Assembly (NCBI GenBank): GCA_934271525.1
Contig: CAKQRL010000002.1
Span: forward strand, 62,001 to 126,000
From: an uncultured Rhodocyclaceae bacterium
GTDB lineage: Bacteria > Pseudomonadota > Gammaproteobacteria > Burkholderiales > Rhodocyclaceae
DNA length: 64,000 nucleotides
Direction: 5' to 3'
Shown: positions 26,931 to 35,310 of the stretch, in pieces
Position numbering within the stretch: position 1 is the stretch's first letter
Layout of the letters: each line of letters starts with the position of its first letter
The notes under the pieces: generated by a model
What the model saw: the letters and a program-made list of their open reading frames with translations, nothing else
What the model was told of the DNA's origin: nothing
Databases searched by the model: none
Made by a program: the position numbers and the translations under genes

Positions 26931-27964
26931 TGAATCAATCACCAAGCGCCTCGCCCGAATTTTCCGCCGAAACCTTACCCGAATTTTCCGCCAAAACTTC
27001 GCCCGAAGTTGCAATTCAAAAACGCCCAAAACTCGCCATTATTTTGCCGTGTTACAACGAAGAAGCAATCATTGAACAAAGCTGGAATGTCATCACCCAA
27101 AAATTGCAAGAATTGGTTTTCAAAAAGAAAATTGCGGCAGATAGTTTTTTGTGTTTTGTGGATGATGGCAGCTCTGACAACACGCTATCCTTTTTAATGC
27201 GTTTAAAAACCAAAGCGCCACAACACAAAATTGTGAAACTCGCCAAAAACTACGGGCATCAAAGCGCGCTTTTGGCAGGCTTATATTTTGTGAAAAACCA
27301 ATGCGATTGCGCAGTTACCATGGATTGCGATTTACAAGACGATATCAACGCCATTGATGAAATGCTGGTGCGTTTTGATGACGGTTGCGAAGTTGTTTGC
27401 GGCGTGCGCAAAGCCCGCAAAACCGACACTACTTTTAAAAAATCCACCGCCTTGGCGTTTTATAAATTGATGCACGCAATGAACGTTAAAATTTTATACA
27501 ACCACGCGGATTACCGCTTGTTAAGCGCACGCGCCATTGCCGCACTTTTGGAATTTAGCGAAGTCAATTTGTTTTTGCGCGGCATTGTGCCATTGCTTGG
27601 TTTTAAAAATGCCGTGGTTTATTACGAACGTTTGGCGCGCAGTGCAGGTAGAAGCAAATACCCATTTTCAAAAATGTTGGCATTTGCCCTAAATGGCATC
27701 ACGAGTTTTTCCGTGGTGCCGCTGCGGCTTTTGACTTTTTTTGGCGTGTTGCTTTTTTTCTTTTGTTTTTGTTATGGCGCTTATGCTTTGTATGTGAAAC
27801 TATTCACCAATGATGCGCTTTCCGGTTGGACTTCCACCGTTTTGATAGTGCTATTTTTGGGCGGCACGCAATTTTTGGGCTTGGGCATTATGGGCGAATA
27901 TATCGGCAAAATTTATGCCGAAGTCAAACGCCGCCCGCGCTATTTTATTGACCAAGTTTTTTGA
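26930..27964 (+). CDS. polyprenyl-phosphate glycosyltransferase (GtrB-like, GT2)
   Basis: 344 residues from ATG 26930, which shares the A of the previous stop (TAATG). GT-A fold with LAIILPCYNEEAIIE, CFVDDGSSDNT, LAKNYGHQSALLAGL and the metal-binding MDCDLQDD; two C-terminal transmembrane helices and GIMGEYIGKIYAEVKRRPRY, a family hallmark. It loads glucose or a similar sugar onto undecaprenyl phosphate in the cytoplasm. Residues 6-24 hold a degenerate repeat around PEFSAET/PEFSAKT not expected in the family. Works with the GtrA-like flippase and GtrII-like transferase beside it. Confidence 0.88.
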   Translation: MNQSPSASPEFSAETLPEFSAKTSPEVAIQKRPKLAIILPCYNEEAIIEQSWNVITQKLQELVFKKKIAADSFLCFVDDGSSDNTLSFLMRLKTKAPQHKIVKLAKNYGHQSALLAGLYFVKNQCDCAVTMDCDLQDDINAIDEMLVRFDDGCEVVCGVRKARKTDTTFKKSTALAFYKLMHAMNVKILYNHADYRLLSARAIAALLEFSEVNLFLRGIVPLLGFKNAVVYYERLARSAGRSKYPFSKMLAFALNGITSFSVVPLRLLTFFGVLLFFFCFCYGAYALYVKLFTNDALSGWTSTVLIVLFLGGTQFLGLGIMGEYIGKIYAEVKRRPRYFIDQVF

Positions 27965-27970
27965 TGATTT

Positions 27971-28021
27971 TCCACGGTCAACCGATTATTTTTTTGAAAA
28001 AAACAAAGCGTTTACCGTGGA
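27971..28021. repeat. 51-bp palindromic uptake-like element
   Basis: TCCACGGTCAAC, 6 bp, T7-G-A7, 6 bp, GTTTACCGTGGA. It lies between two co-directional genes of one glycan cassette, 6 bases after the GtrB-like stop. Confidence 0.92.
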
Positions 28022-28065
28022 AAAACGCTTAAAATCGCTTTTTTTTAAAACGACAAAACAAAAAA

Positions 28066-28512
28066 TTGAAACGCATTTTTCAAAGCACCTTGATTCGCTA
28101 TTTTTTTGCGGCATTTGTGGCGGTGTTGATTAACATCAGCACGCGTTTTTTTTATGAATTCTTTTTTAATTTTGGTTTGAGCGTGGTGTTGAGTTATATC
28201 AGCGGGCATTTTGTGAATTTTGCCATCAGCGCACGTTATATTTTTAAAAAAGATGAGTCGCAAAGTTTAAAAATCACTTTTTTTAAATTTTCATTGGTGG
28301 CGTGTTTTGGGTTAATGACGCAATTTGTTGTTGCAACTTCCGCCCTTTATTTTTTTGAAAATATCAATTTTTTAAGCGGACAATGGCAAAAATTATGCGC
28401 GCATTTGTGCGGCATTGGTTGCAGTTTTTTTGCAAACTTTTTGGGGCACCGATTTTTTAGTTTTCAAAATCGGCGAATTTTGGAGCGTATTTTGAGAAAG
28501 TTTGAAGAATGA
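28066..28512 (+). CDS. GtrA-family membrane protein (sugar-lipid flippase-like)
   Basis: 148 residues from TTG 28066 (no upstream ATG in frame). Four hydrophobic helices with the GtrA spacing: YFFAAFVAVLINISTRF, LSVVLSYISGHFVNFAIS (the FxxNF-type motif), KFSLVACFGLMTQFVVA, and a last helix ending NFLGHRFFSF. Proposed to flip polyprenyl-phospho-glucose to the periplasmic face. Its end overlaps the galE start (ATGA). Confidence 0.82.
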   Translation: MKRIFQSTLIRYFFAAFVAVLINISTRFFYEFFFNFGLSVVLSYISGHFVNFAISARYIFKKDESQSLKITFFKFSLVACFGLMTQFVVATSALYFFENINFLSGQWQKLCAHLCGIGCSFFANFLGHRFFSFQNRRILERILRKFEE

Positions 28513-29576
28513 AAATTTTAATCACCGGCGGCGCAGGATATATTGGTTCGGTTGCCAACGCCTTTTTAAACACTTTGGGTTTTGAAACCATTGTTTTGGA
28601 TAATTTAATTTACGGGCACAAAGAAGCCACAGAATATTGCGTGATTAAAAACCCCAGCGAATTTTTAAAAAAAGCGAATTTATTAAACAATGCCGCGAAT
28701 TTAAACATTCAAAATCCACAAAAAAACACCACGTTTATTCAAGCGGATTTGGCAAATAAAACGGCTTTAAAAAATATATTTGCGGAATATAAAATTGCTG
28801 CCGTTTTGCATTTTGCGGCATTTGCTTATGTTGGCGAAAGCATGGAAAACCCCGCCAAATATTACGCCAACAATGTGGCAAACACGCTCAATTTGTTAGA
28901 TGTGATGCGTGAATTTCGGGTTTTTAACATTATTTTTTCATCCACTTGTGCAACTTATGGCGTGCCGCAAAAATTGCCCTTGGAAGAAAATCATCCGCAA
29001 AATCCAATCAATCCTTATGGCAAAACCAAATGGATGATGGAGCAAATTTTGGCAGATTATGCCGCGGCTTATGGTTTTAAATTTGTTATTTTGCGTTATT
29101 TCAACGCCGCTGGTGCCAGCCACTTTTTTGATATTGGCGAATCGCACAAGCCAGAGACGCACTTGTTGCCTTTGGTTTTGGAAGCGGCTTTAAAAAAACG
29201 CGCGGTTTTTCGTGTGTTTGGTGATGATTACGCAACGCCCGATGGTTCTTGCATTCGGGATTTTATCCACGTGGATGATTTGGCAAGTGCACACATTTTG
29301 GCTTTGCGTTTTTTGAACGATTCAAAAAATGATAGCACCGTTTTCAACCTAGGCAACGGCAAAGGTTTTTCGGTCAAAGAAGTGATTAAAGCGGCAGAAA
29401 AAATTGTGGGCGAAAAAATCCCTTGTGAAATATCAGCTAGACGCGCGGGCGACCCTGCCATTTTGGTTGGTAGTTCCCAAAAAGCCAAACAAATTTTGAC
29501 TTGGAATCCGCAATTTTCAAACATTGCGGACATTTTAAAAAGTGCGCTGATTTGGCACAAAAACCAGCGGTATTAA
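28509..29576 (+). CDS. galE: UDP-glucose 4-epimerase
   Basis: 355 residues. Short-chain dehydrogenase fold with NAD motif GGAGYIGS, catalytic SSTCATYG and YGKTK (Tyr/Lys), LRYFNAAGA and GDDYATPDGSCIRDFIHVDD. Interconverts UDP-glucose and UDP-galactose, supplying sugar donors for the surrounding glycan genes. It overlaps the GtrA-like gene by 4 bases. Residues 45-75 carry an Asn-rich stretch (KKANLLNNAANLNIQN). Confidence 0.92.
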   Translation: MKILITGGAGYIGSVANAFLNTLGFETIVLDNLIYGHKEATEYCVIKNPSEFLKKANLLNNAANLNIQNPQKNTTFIQADLANKTALKNIFAEYKIAAVLHFAAFAYVGESMENPAKYYANNVANTLNLLDVMREFRVFNIIFSSTCATYGVPQKLPLEENHPQNPINPYGKTKWMMEQILADYAAAYGFKFVILRYFNAAGASHFFDIGESHKPETHLLPLVLEAALKKRAVFRVFGDDYATPDGSCIRDFIHVDDLASAHILALRFLNDSKNDSTVFNLGNGKGFSVKEVIKAAEKIVGEKIPCEISARRAGDPAILVGSSQKAKQILTWNPQFSNIADILKSALIWHKNQRY

Positions 29577-29581
29577 AAAAG

Positions 29582-29735
29582 CAAAAATCCACGGTAAACG
29601 AATATTTTTTTCAAAATTTTTGAATGTTTACCGTGGAAAAATGTTTTTTTAAAAACATTTTGATTAAAGGAAAAACAAAAAATGGCAAAAAAAGTGGTCA
29701 TCATCGGCGCAGGTCCAGCGGGTTTATCCGCCGCT
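29582..29735 (+). repeat. 5' cassette, copy A of a duplicated segment
   Basis: The uptake-like palindrome, the leader and the first 18 codons of the following gene are almost identical to 31161-31312. Identity stops abruptly after codon 18. Suggests duplication or gene conversion. Confidence 0.85.
29588..29637. repeat. palindromic uptake-like element
   Basis: TCCACGGTAAAC and GTTTACCGTGGA 38 bp apart around an A/T centre, between galE and the first FAD oxidoreductase. Confidence 0.92.
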
Positions 29736-31176
29736 TATGCCTTGTTAAAAGAGCATTCCGATTTTGAAGTTGCAATTTTTGAAGCCAGTTCTGCCATCGG
29801 CGGCATTTCGCAAACCATTGAATTAAACGGCAACCGCATGGATATTGGCGGGCATCGCTTTTTTAGCAAAAGCGATAAGGTCATGGATTTTTGGCAAAAT
29901 ATTTTGCCCATTCAAAATGAAACATTAAAACCTGAAAATACGGATAAAATTATTTTAATTCGTCAACGTTTGAGCCGCATTTATTTTTTAAAAAAATTGT
30001 TTAATTATCCGCTAACAATCAGTTTTGATTTAATTAAAAATTTAGGCATTATTCGCTGTTTTAAAATCGGTTATAGTTATTTAAAAGCATTATTATTTCC
30101 TTATAAAAAAGTTGATAATTTAGAAAAATTTTATATCAACCGTTTTGGGCAGGAATTGTATCACTTATTTTTTAAGGATTATACGCAAAAAGTCTGGGGC
30201 ATTGCGCCTGCACAATTATCGCCTGACTGGGGCGCACAACGGGTAAAAGGTTTGTCTGTTTTAAAAGCTGTTTTATCTGCCTTAAAACCAAAAACAAAAG
30301 ATTTTAAACAAAAGAATCTTGAAACAAGTTTGATTGAACAATTTTTATACCCAAAATTTGGTCCCGGGCAATTGTGGGAAAGCGTGGCAGAAGAAATAAT
30401 TAAAATGGGAGGAAAAATTTATAAAAATTCTAAAATAAACAAAATCAATATCAACAACGGCAAAGTTGATTCTATTTTGACCGAATCGGAAAATAAAATA
30501 ACTGCCGATTATTTTATTTCCACAATGCCGATTAAAGATTTGTTTTTGTCCTTTTCAAATGCGCCTGAAAATGTTTTGAATATTGCCAAACATTTGGAAT
30601 ACCGCGATTTCATCACCATGGGCGTGTTGGTTAAAGGCATTTGCTTGACAGAAGCTTTAAAAGACAACTGGATTTATATTCAAGAACCTAATGTTCGCGT
30701 GGCGCGCCTGCAATTTTTCCACAATTGGAGTGAATTTATGGTTGCCAACCGAAAAAACGCTTTCATCGGCATGGAATATATGTGCTTTGAAGGTGATGAA
30801 TTGTGGAATAAAACGGATGCCGAATTTCGCGATTTTGCCTTGGCGGAATTGATGAAGTTGGGTTTTATTCATGAGGGGGGGGGGAGATGATATACTCGCC
30901 ACTCACATTGCCCGCATTCCAAAGGCTTATCCATCGTATAGCGGCGTTTATAGTGAATTTGAGAAGGTGCGTGCATTTTTGGATTCTGTTTCAAACCTTT
31001 TTGTTTGCGGGCGCAACGGTATGCATCGCTACAACAATATGGACCATTCCATGCTTTCTGCCTTTGAAGTGGTGAATTGCATCACCCAAAACAAAGTCGA
31101 CAAAAGCGCCATTTGGCAGGTGAATGCAGAAGAGCGTTACCACGAAGAAAAGGAAAATAACAAAAATCCACGGTAA
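29682..31176 (+). CDS. FAD-dependent oxidoreductase (UDP-galactopyranose-mutase-like), phase-variable (OFF)
   Basis: N-terminal FAD motif VVIIGAGPAGLSAAYALL, then IGGISQTIELNGNRMDIGGH, as in UDP-galactopyranose mutase and protoporphyrinogen-oxidase-like proteins of polysaccharide clusters. A run of 10 G (30875-30884) leads to a stop at 30888-30890. The family's C-terminus (ARIPKAYPSYSGVYSEFEK; FVCGRNGMHRYNNMDHSML) continues in the next frame to 31176. Nine G would give one protein of 497 residues. C-terminal NPR and stop come from an uptake-like core. Probably modifies a nucleotide sugar or lipid-linked sugar; exact reaction unknown. Confidence 0.75.
30875..30884 (+). repeat. poly-G tract (10 G) in FAD oxidoreductase 1
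   Basis: Ten G; the frame is broken at this length and restored by 9 G (or 12). Confidence 0.85.
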
Positions 31177-31312
31177 ACGAATATTTTTTTTCAAAATTTT
31201 TGAATGTTTACCGTGGAAAATTTTTTTTGAAACGTTTTGATTAAAGGAAAAACAAAAAATGGCAAAAAAAGTGGTCATCATCGGCGCAGGTCCAGCGGGT
31301 TTATCCGCCGCT
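31161..31312 (+). repeat. 5' cassette, copy B of a duplicated segment
   Basis: Near-identical to 29582-29735: palindrome, leader containing TTTTGATTAAAGGAAAAAC, ATG and 18 codons. The only differences are in homopolymers and a few bases just after the core. Confidence 0.85.
31167..31217. repeat. 51-bp palindromic uptake-like element
   Basis: TCCACGGTAAAC (31167-31178) and GTTTACCGTGGA (31206-31217). The left core contains the stop codon of the preceding gene. Confidence 0.92.
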
Positions 31313-32669
31313 CGCGTGTTGAGTGAAAAAGGGCTTGACGTTGCAATTTTTGAAACCGAATCGCGCGTGGGCGGCATGAGCAAAAGTCTTTCAATGTTTG
31401 AACAAATTGTGGATATTGGCCCACACCGCTTTTTTACCAAAGACAAACGCCTAAACGATTTTTGGCTTTCCCACACCGAAAACACGAGCGAAAAAGTGCA
31501 ACGCTTAACCCGCATTTTTTATAACCAAAAATTTTTTTATTACCCTTTGCGCGGTTTTGATGCCTTATTCAAACTCGGTATTGTTGAATCTTTTTTATGC
31601 GTTTTGAGTTTTTTAAAAGCCAAAATCAAACCTTTTGTGGGCAATAGCTTTGAATCGTGGGTGGCAAATGCCTTTGGGTTTCGCTTATACAGCATTTTTT
31701 TTAAATCTTATACCCAAAAATTGTGGGGCATCCAATGCAATCAATTAGACAGCGACTTTGCGCGCCAACGCATCAAAGGCTTAAACCTTTATGAAGCCGC
31801 CAAAAGCGCTTTTTTGGGCGACAAAAACCAAAAACACAAAACCTTGGTGGATGAATTTAATTACCCCAAAAAAGGCTGCGGCGTGGTTTATGAAAATATG
31901 GCAAAAAAAATCATCCAAAATGGCGGCAAAATTTTTTATGGGGAAAATGTGACGGGAATCATCACCAAAAACAAAAAAGCCACGGGAATTAAAATCGGGG
32001 GGGGGGGGGCAAGGGTATTGCGAAATCCCTGCCGACATTGTGATTTCAACCGCGCCATTTAAAGATATGGTGTTGAGCTTGGACGAATTGGATTATGAAA
32101 CCAAAACACTTGCGGCACAACTGCAATTTAGAAACACCATTTTGGTTTATGTGGAGATTGAAAGCAAAATGTTTGAAGACAATTGGATTTATGTCCATTC
32201 CAAAAATATTCAAACAGGCAGAATTACCAACTTTGCCAACTGGACAAAGGATTTACGCTGTGGTAGGGACACAAGCATTTTGTGCTTGGAATATTGGGCA
32301 AATGACAATGAATCGTTGTGGAATTTTGAAGATGAAAAACTCATCGCCATTGCCTGCCAAGATTTGCTTGATTCCGAGTTGGTGAAAAATGATAAGCAAA
32401 TCAAGCAGGCAAAGGTGTATAAAATTCATAAATCTTATCCCGTCTACCAAAAAGGTTACAAAGAAGGTTTAAATAAAATTTACAACGCCTTGGATGAATT
32501 TAAAGATTTGTATTTTATCGGGAGAGGCGGCGCTTTCAAATACAATAATCAAGACCACAGTTTGTTGATGGGCTTACTTTGTGCCGATAAGATTTTGGGC
32601 GCTTCAAACCCAAATTTGTGGAACACCAACACCGATTACGACTACCAAGAAGGCGCAAAATCGGTTTAA
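31259..32669 (+). CDS. FAD-dependent oxidoreductase (paralogue), phase-variable (OFF)
   Basis: Paralogue of the preceding gene: VVIIGAGPAGLSAARVLS, VGGMSKSLSMFEQIVDIGPH, SYTQKLWGIQCNQLDSDFAR. A 13-G run (31997-32009) shifts the frame, which then ends at 32062. The native continuation (PADIVISTAPFKDMVLSL to a stop at 32669) lies in the next frame. Twelve G would give 469 residues. C-terminal signature FIGRGGAFKYNNQDHSLLMG matches the GRNGMHRYNNMDHSML of the first copy. Likely acts on the same class of sugar substrate, giving a second independent switch. Confidence 0.75.
31997..32009 (+). repeat. poly-G tract (13 G) in FAD oxidoreductase 2
   Basis: Thirteen G; OFF at this length, ON at 12 (or 15). 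Confidence 0.87.
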
Positions 32670-32696
32670 CTTTTTTTAAAAAAAGGAAAATGGAAA

Positions 32697-33650
32697 ATGA
32701 TTAGCAAAAAAGTTTTGGTTACTGGCGGCGCAGGTTTTTTGGGTTCGCATTTGTGCGACAAACTAATTGAAAGAGGCGATGAAGTGCTTTGCGTGGATAA
32801 TCTTTTTACTGGCACAAAAGCCAACATTGCGCATTTGTTGCAACACCCGCGCTTTGAATTTATGCGCCACGACATCACCTTTCCGCTTTATGTAGAAGTG
32901 GATGAAATTTATAACTTGGCTTGCCCGGCAAGCCCCATTCATTACCAATTTGACCCAGTGCAAACCACCAAAACCTCTGTGATTGGCGCCATCAATATGT
33001 TGGGTTTGGCAAAACGCGTGAAAGCCAAAATTCTACAAGCCTCAACCAGCGAAGTTTATGGCGACCCAGAAGTGCATCCGCAAGTGGAAAGTTACAAAGG
33101 ATCGGTTAATCCCATCGGCATTCGCGCTTGTTACGATGAAGGCAAACGCTGCGCGGAAACGCTCTTTTTTGATTACCACCGCCAACACCATTTGAACATC
33201 AAAATTATGCGGATTTTTAATACTTATGGCCCCAGAATGCACCCGAATGATGGCCGCGTGGTGAGCAATTTTATTTTGCAAGCCTTGAAAAATGAGAATA
33301 TCAGCATTTATGGCGATGGCGCGCAGACACGCAGTTTTTGCTATGTGGATGATTTGATTCGCGGGATGATGGCGTTGATGGCATCAAAAGACGATTTCAT
33401 CGGACCAGTAAATATCGGCAACCCCAGCGAATTTAGCATTTTGGAATTAGCCAACCAAATCATTGCGCAAACAAATTCAAAATCGCTTTTGGTTTTTCAT
33501 CCCTTGCCAGAAGACGACCCCAAGCAACGCCGCCCCGACATCACACTTGCCCAAGAAAAATTGCAATGGCAACCGCAAATTCCTTTAAAAGAAGGCTTAA
33601 AACGCACCATTGATTATTTTGAAAAATTGTTATCCACGGTAAACCTTTAA
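32697..33650 (+). CDS. UDP-glucuronate decarboxylase-like NAD-dependent epimerase/dehydratase
   Basis: 317 residues. NAD motif GGAGFLGSHLC, CVDNLFTGTKANI, YNLACPASPIHYQFDPVQT (hallmark of UDP-xylose synthases), catalytic STSEVYGDP and YDEGKRCAE, and MRIFNTYGPRMHPNDGRVVS. Converts UDP-glucuronate to UDP-xylose, a likely donor for the glycosyltransferases downstream. No UDP-glucose dehydrogenase is in the window. AGGA lies ten bases before the ATG. The last residues STVNL are translated from an uptake-like core. Confidence 0.88.
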   Translation: MISKKVLVTGGAGFLGSHLCDKLIERGDEVLCVDNLFTGTKANIAHLLQHPRFEFMRHDITFPLYVEVDEIYNLACPASPIHYQFDPVQTTKTSVIGAINMLGLAKRVKAKILQASTSEVYGDPEVHPQVESYKGSVNPIGIRACYDEGKRCAETLFFDYHRQHHLNIKIMRIFNTYGPRMHPNDGRVVSNFILQALKNENISIYGDGAQTRSFCYVDDLIRGMMALMASKDDFIGPVNIGNPSEFSILELANQIIAQTNSKSLLVFHPLPEDDPKQRRPDITLAQEKLQWQPQIPLKEGLKRTIDYFEKLLSTVNL

Positions 33651-33683
33651 TTTTTTTGAAAAAAATATGCTGTTTACCGTGGA
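33633..33683. repeat. 51-bp palindromic uptake-like element overlapping a gene end
   Basis: TCCACGGTAAAC 33633-33644 is inside the epimerase coding end (STVN); GTTTACCGTGGA 33672-33683 lies upstream of the next gene. Confidence 0.92.
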
Positions 33684-33703
33684 AAATCGCTTTTTTTAAA
33701 ACT

Positions 33704-35278
33704 ATGAAAACAACCGCCCTTGATTTTGCTTTGAGCATTCTTTTTTTCTTTGCCGTTTTGTGCATTGCTTTGGCGCAACTCACAGACGGGCACAATTTTA
33801 TGGGCGGCGATTTTGCGCAATACATTGCAGAAGGCATTGCCTTGGCAAACGGCACATTGGAAGAACAAATTGCCGCCAACACGTGGATGATGCAAAACAG
33901 TTACCGCCCGCTTGCGCCTTACCATTATCCTTGGGGAATGGCGCTGTTGTTGGCGCCACTTGTTGCCTTTTTTGGTGTTAATTTTGTGGCGTTCAAATTC
34001 GTTGGCATTATTTGCTACGCATTGTTTGCGGCGGTTTTTTATCACTTTTGCGCCAAGGAATTGCCACGCATTGCCGCACTTGTTGCCGCCATTCTTTTTG
34101 TTTTCAATCCTTTTTTAACTTTTTATGCAAGCTGGCATGTTTTAAGTGATTTGCCATTTTTATTTTTCGCTTTTTCAAGTATTTTAATGATTAGTCAATT
34201 TTTTGATTTAAAAAATCCACCTAAAAATTTATATTGTTACGCTATTTTTTGTGGTGCATTCGTTGCTTTTGCAAGCCTAATTAGAAGCAATGGCATTGTG
34301 ATTTTGTTCACATTATTTGCCGTGCATATTTTTTTAATCATTCGTTTTTTTATAAATAAAATATTTTCAAAAAATTTTAAAGAAAAACGTTTTTTTAAAA
34401 TCCTGAATTTTCTTTTTGCAGATTTTAAACATTTAAAAATAGCTGGCAATATTTTTCAACACCTTTTGATTTATATTGTTTTTTTAATTATTTATTTCAG
34501 CGTTGATTTTTTACTTCCAAAAAGTGAAGGCAGTGTGCATTTGCACCGATTAGCCGATGAATTAACATTGGGCACTTTGTTGCACCATTTGGATTATTAT
34601 ATTTTAAAAGCCACGCTTTTTTTGGGAACAGAAAATAGCGGTATTTTAATGTTGTTTTTATTATGCACACCACTTTTTGGCGCTGGTATTGCCAAAAAGG
34701 TTGCAGAAAACCCCAAACATATTTTTTTGGTTCTTGCGCTTTTTTCGCAATTTTTATTAGTTGTATTTTGGCCGCCGATAGATGGTTTTCGTTTTGTCAT
34801 CATTTTGTTGCCTTTTTTGGTTTTTTATACGGCGGCAGGAATTGTTTTATTTTGCAAACAAAAAAGAAAATACGGCGCATTTGTTTTAATTCCCATTGTT
34901 TTTTTGGCGCTTAATTTTTTGGGAGTTACTTATGTTAATTTAAAAATCTATTGGCCAGTGCCCAACAATGAAACTGCTCACAGCATAACTTCCAAAACTG
35001 CCCGAGAATTGTGGCATTTTATTCAACAAAACACGCCGCAAAATGCCATTATTCTTAGTTACAATCCACGCACGGTGTATTTGACCACCCGCCGACTTGG
35101 TTTTGCCTCAACCAACACTTACGACATTCGCCATGCAGATTTTGTGCTGACCACACACTTGGATAATATAGATATGATGCGCTCAGACACCGCAGAATTT
35201 CACAACCAAACCAAAAAAATCTTTGGCAATGAAAACTTTCAACTCTACCAAGTTTTAAAACCTGAAAATCCACGGTAA
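33704..35278 (+). CDS. multi-span GT-C-type glycosyltransferase-like membrane protein (third)
   Basis: 524 residues from ATG 33704 (MKTTALDFALSILFFF); the longer frame only translates repeat DNA. About eleven transmembrane helices, an early periplasmic loop with HNFMGGDFAQYIAEGIALANG (an Asp where GT-C enzymes place the catalytic acid), and a C-terminal soluble domain of about 110 residues. Resembles GT39/ArnT-like transferases using polyprenyl-linked donors. C-terminal ENPR and stop are provided by an uptake-like core. Substrate unknown. Confidence 0.6.
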   Translation: MKTTALDFALSILFFFAVLCIALAQLTDGHNFMGGDFAQYIAEGIALANGTLEEQIAANTWMMQNSYRPLAPYHYPWGMALLLAPLVAFFGVNFVAFKFVGIICYALFAAVFYHFCAKELPRIAALVAAILFVFNPFLTFYASWHVLSDLPFLFFAFSSILMISQFFDLKNPPKNLYCYAIFCGAFVAFASLIRSNGIVILFTLFAVHIFLIIRFFINKIFSKNFKEKRFFKILNFLFADFKHLKIAGNIFQHLLIYIVFLIIYFSVDFLLPKSEGSVHLHRLADELTLGTLLHHLDYYILKATLFLGTENSGILMLFLLCTPLFGAGIAKKVAENPKHIFLVLALFSQFLLVVFWPPIDGFRFVIILLPFLVFYTAAGIVLFCKQKRKYGAFVLIPIVFLALNFLGVTYVNLKIYWPVPNNETAHSITSKTARELWHFIQQNTPQNAIILSYNPRTVYLTTRRLGFASTNTYDIRHADFVLTTHLDNIDMMRSDTAEFHNQTKKIFGNENFQLYQVLKPENPR

Positions 35279-35308
35279 ACTTAAAAAAAATTTGAAGTTT
35301 ACCGTGGA
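35269..35308. repeat. short (40-bp) palindromic uptake-like element
   Basis: TCCACGGTAAAC 35269-35280 and GTTTACCGTGGA 35297-35308 with a shortened centre of 16 bp. The left core contains the stop of the GT-C gene. Confidence 0.9.
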
Positions 35309-35310
35309 AA

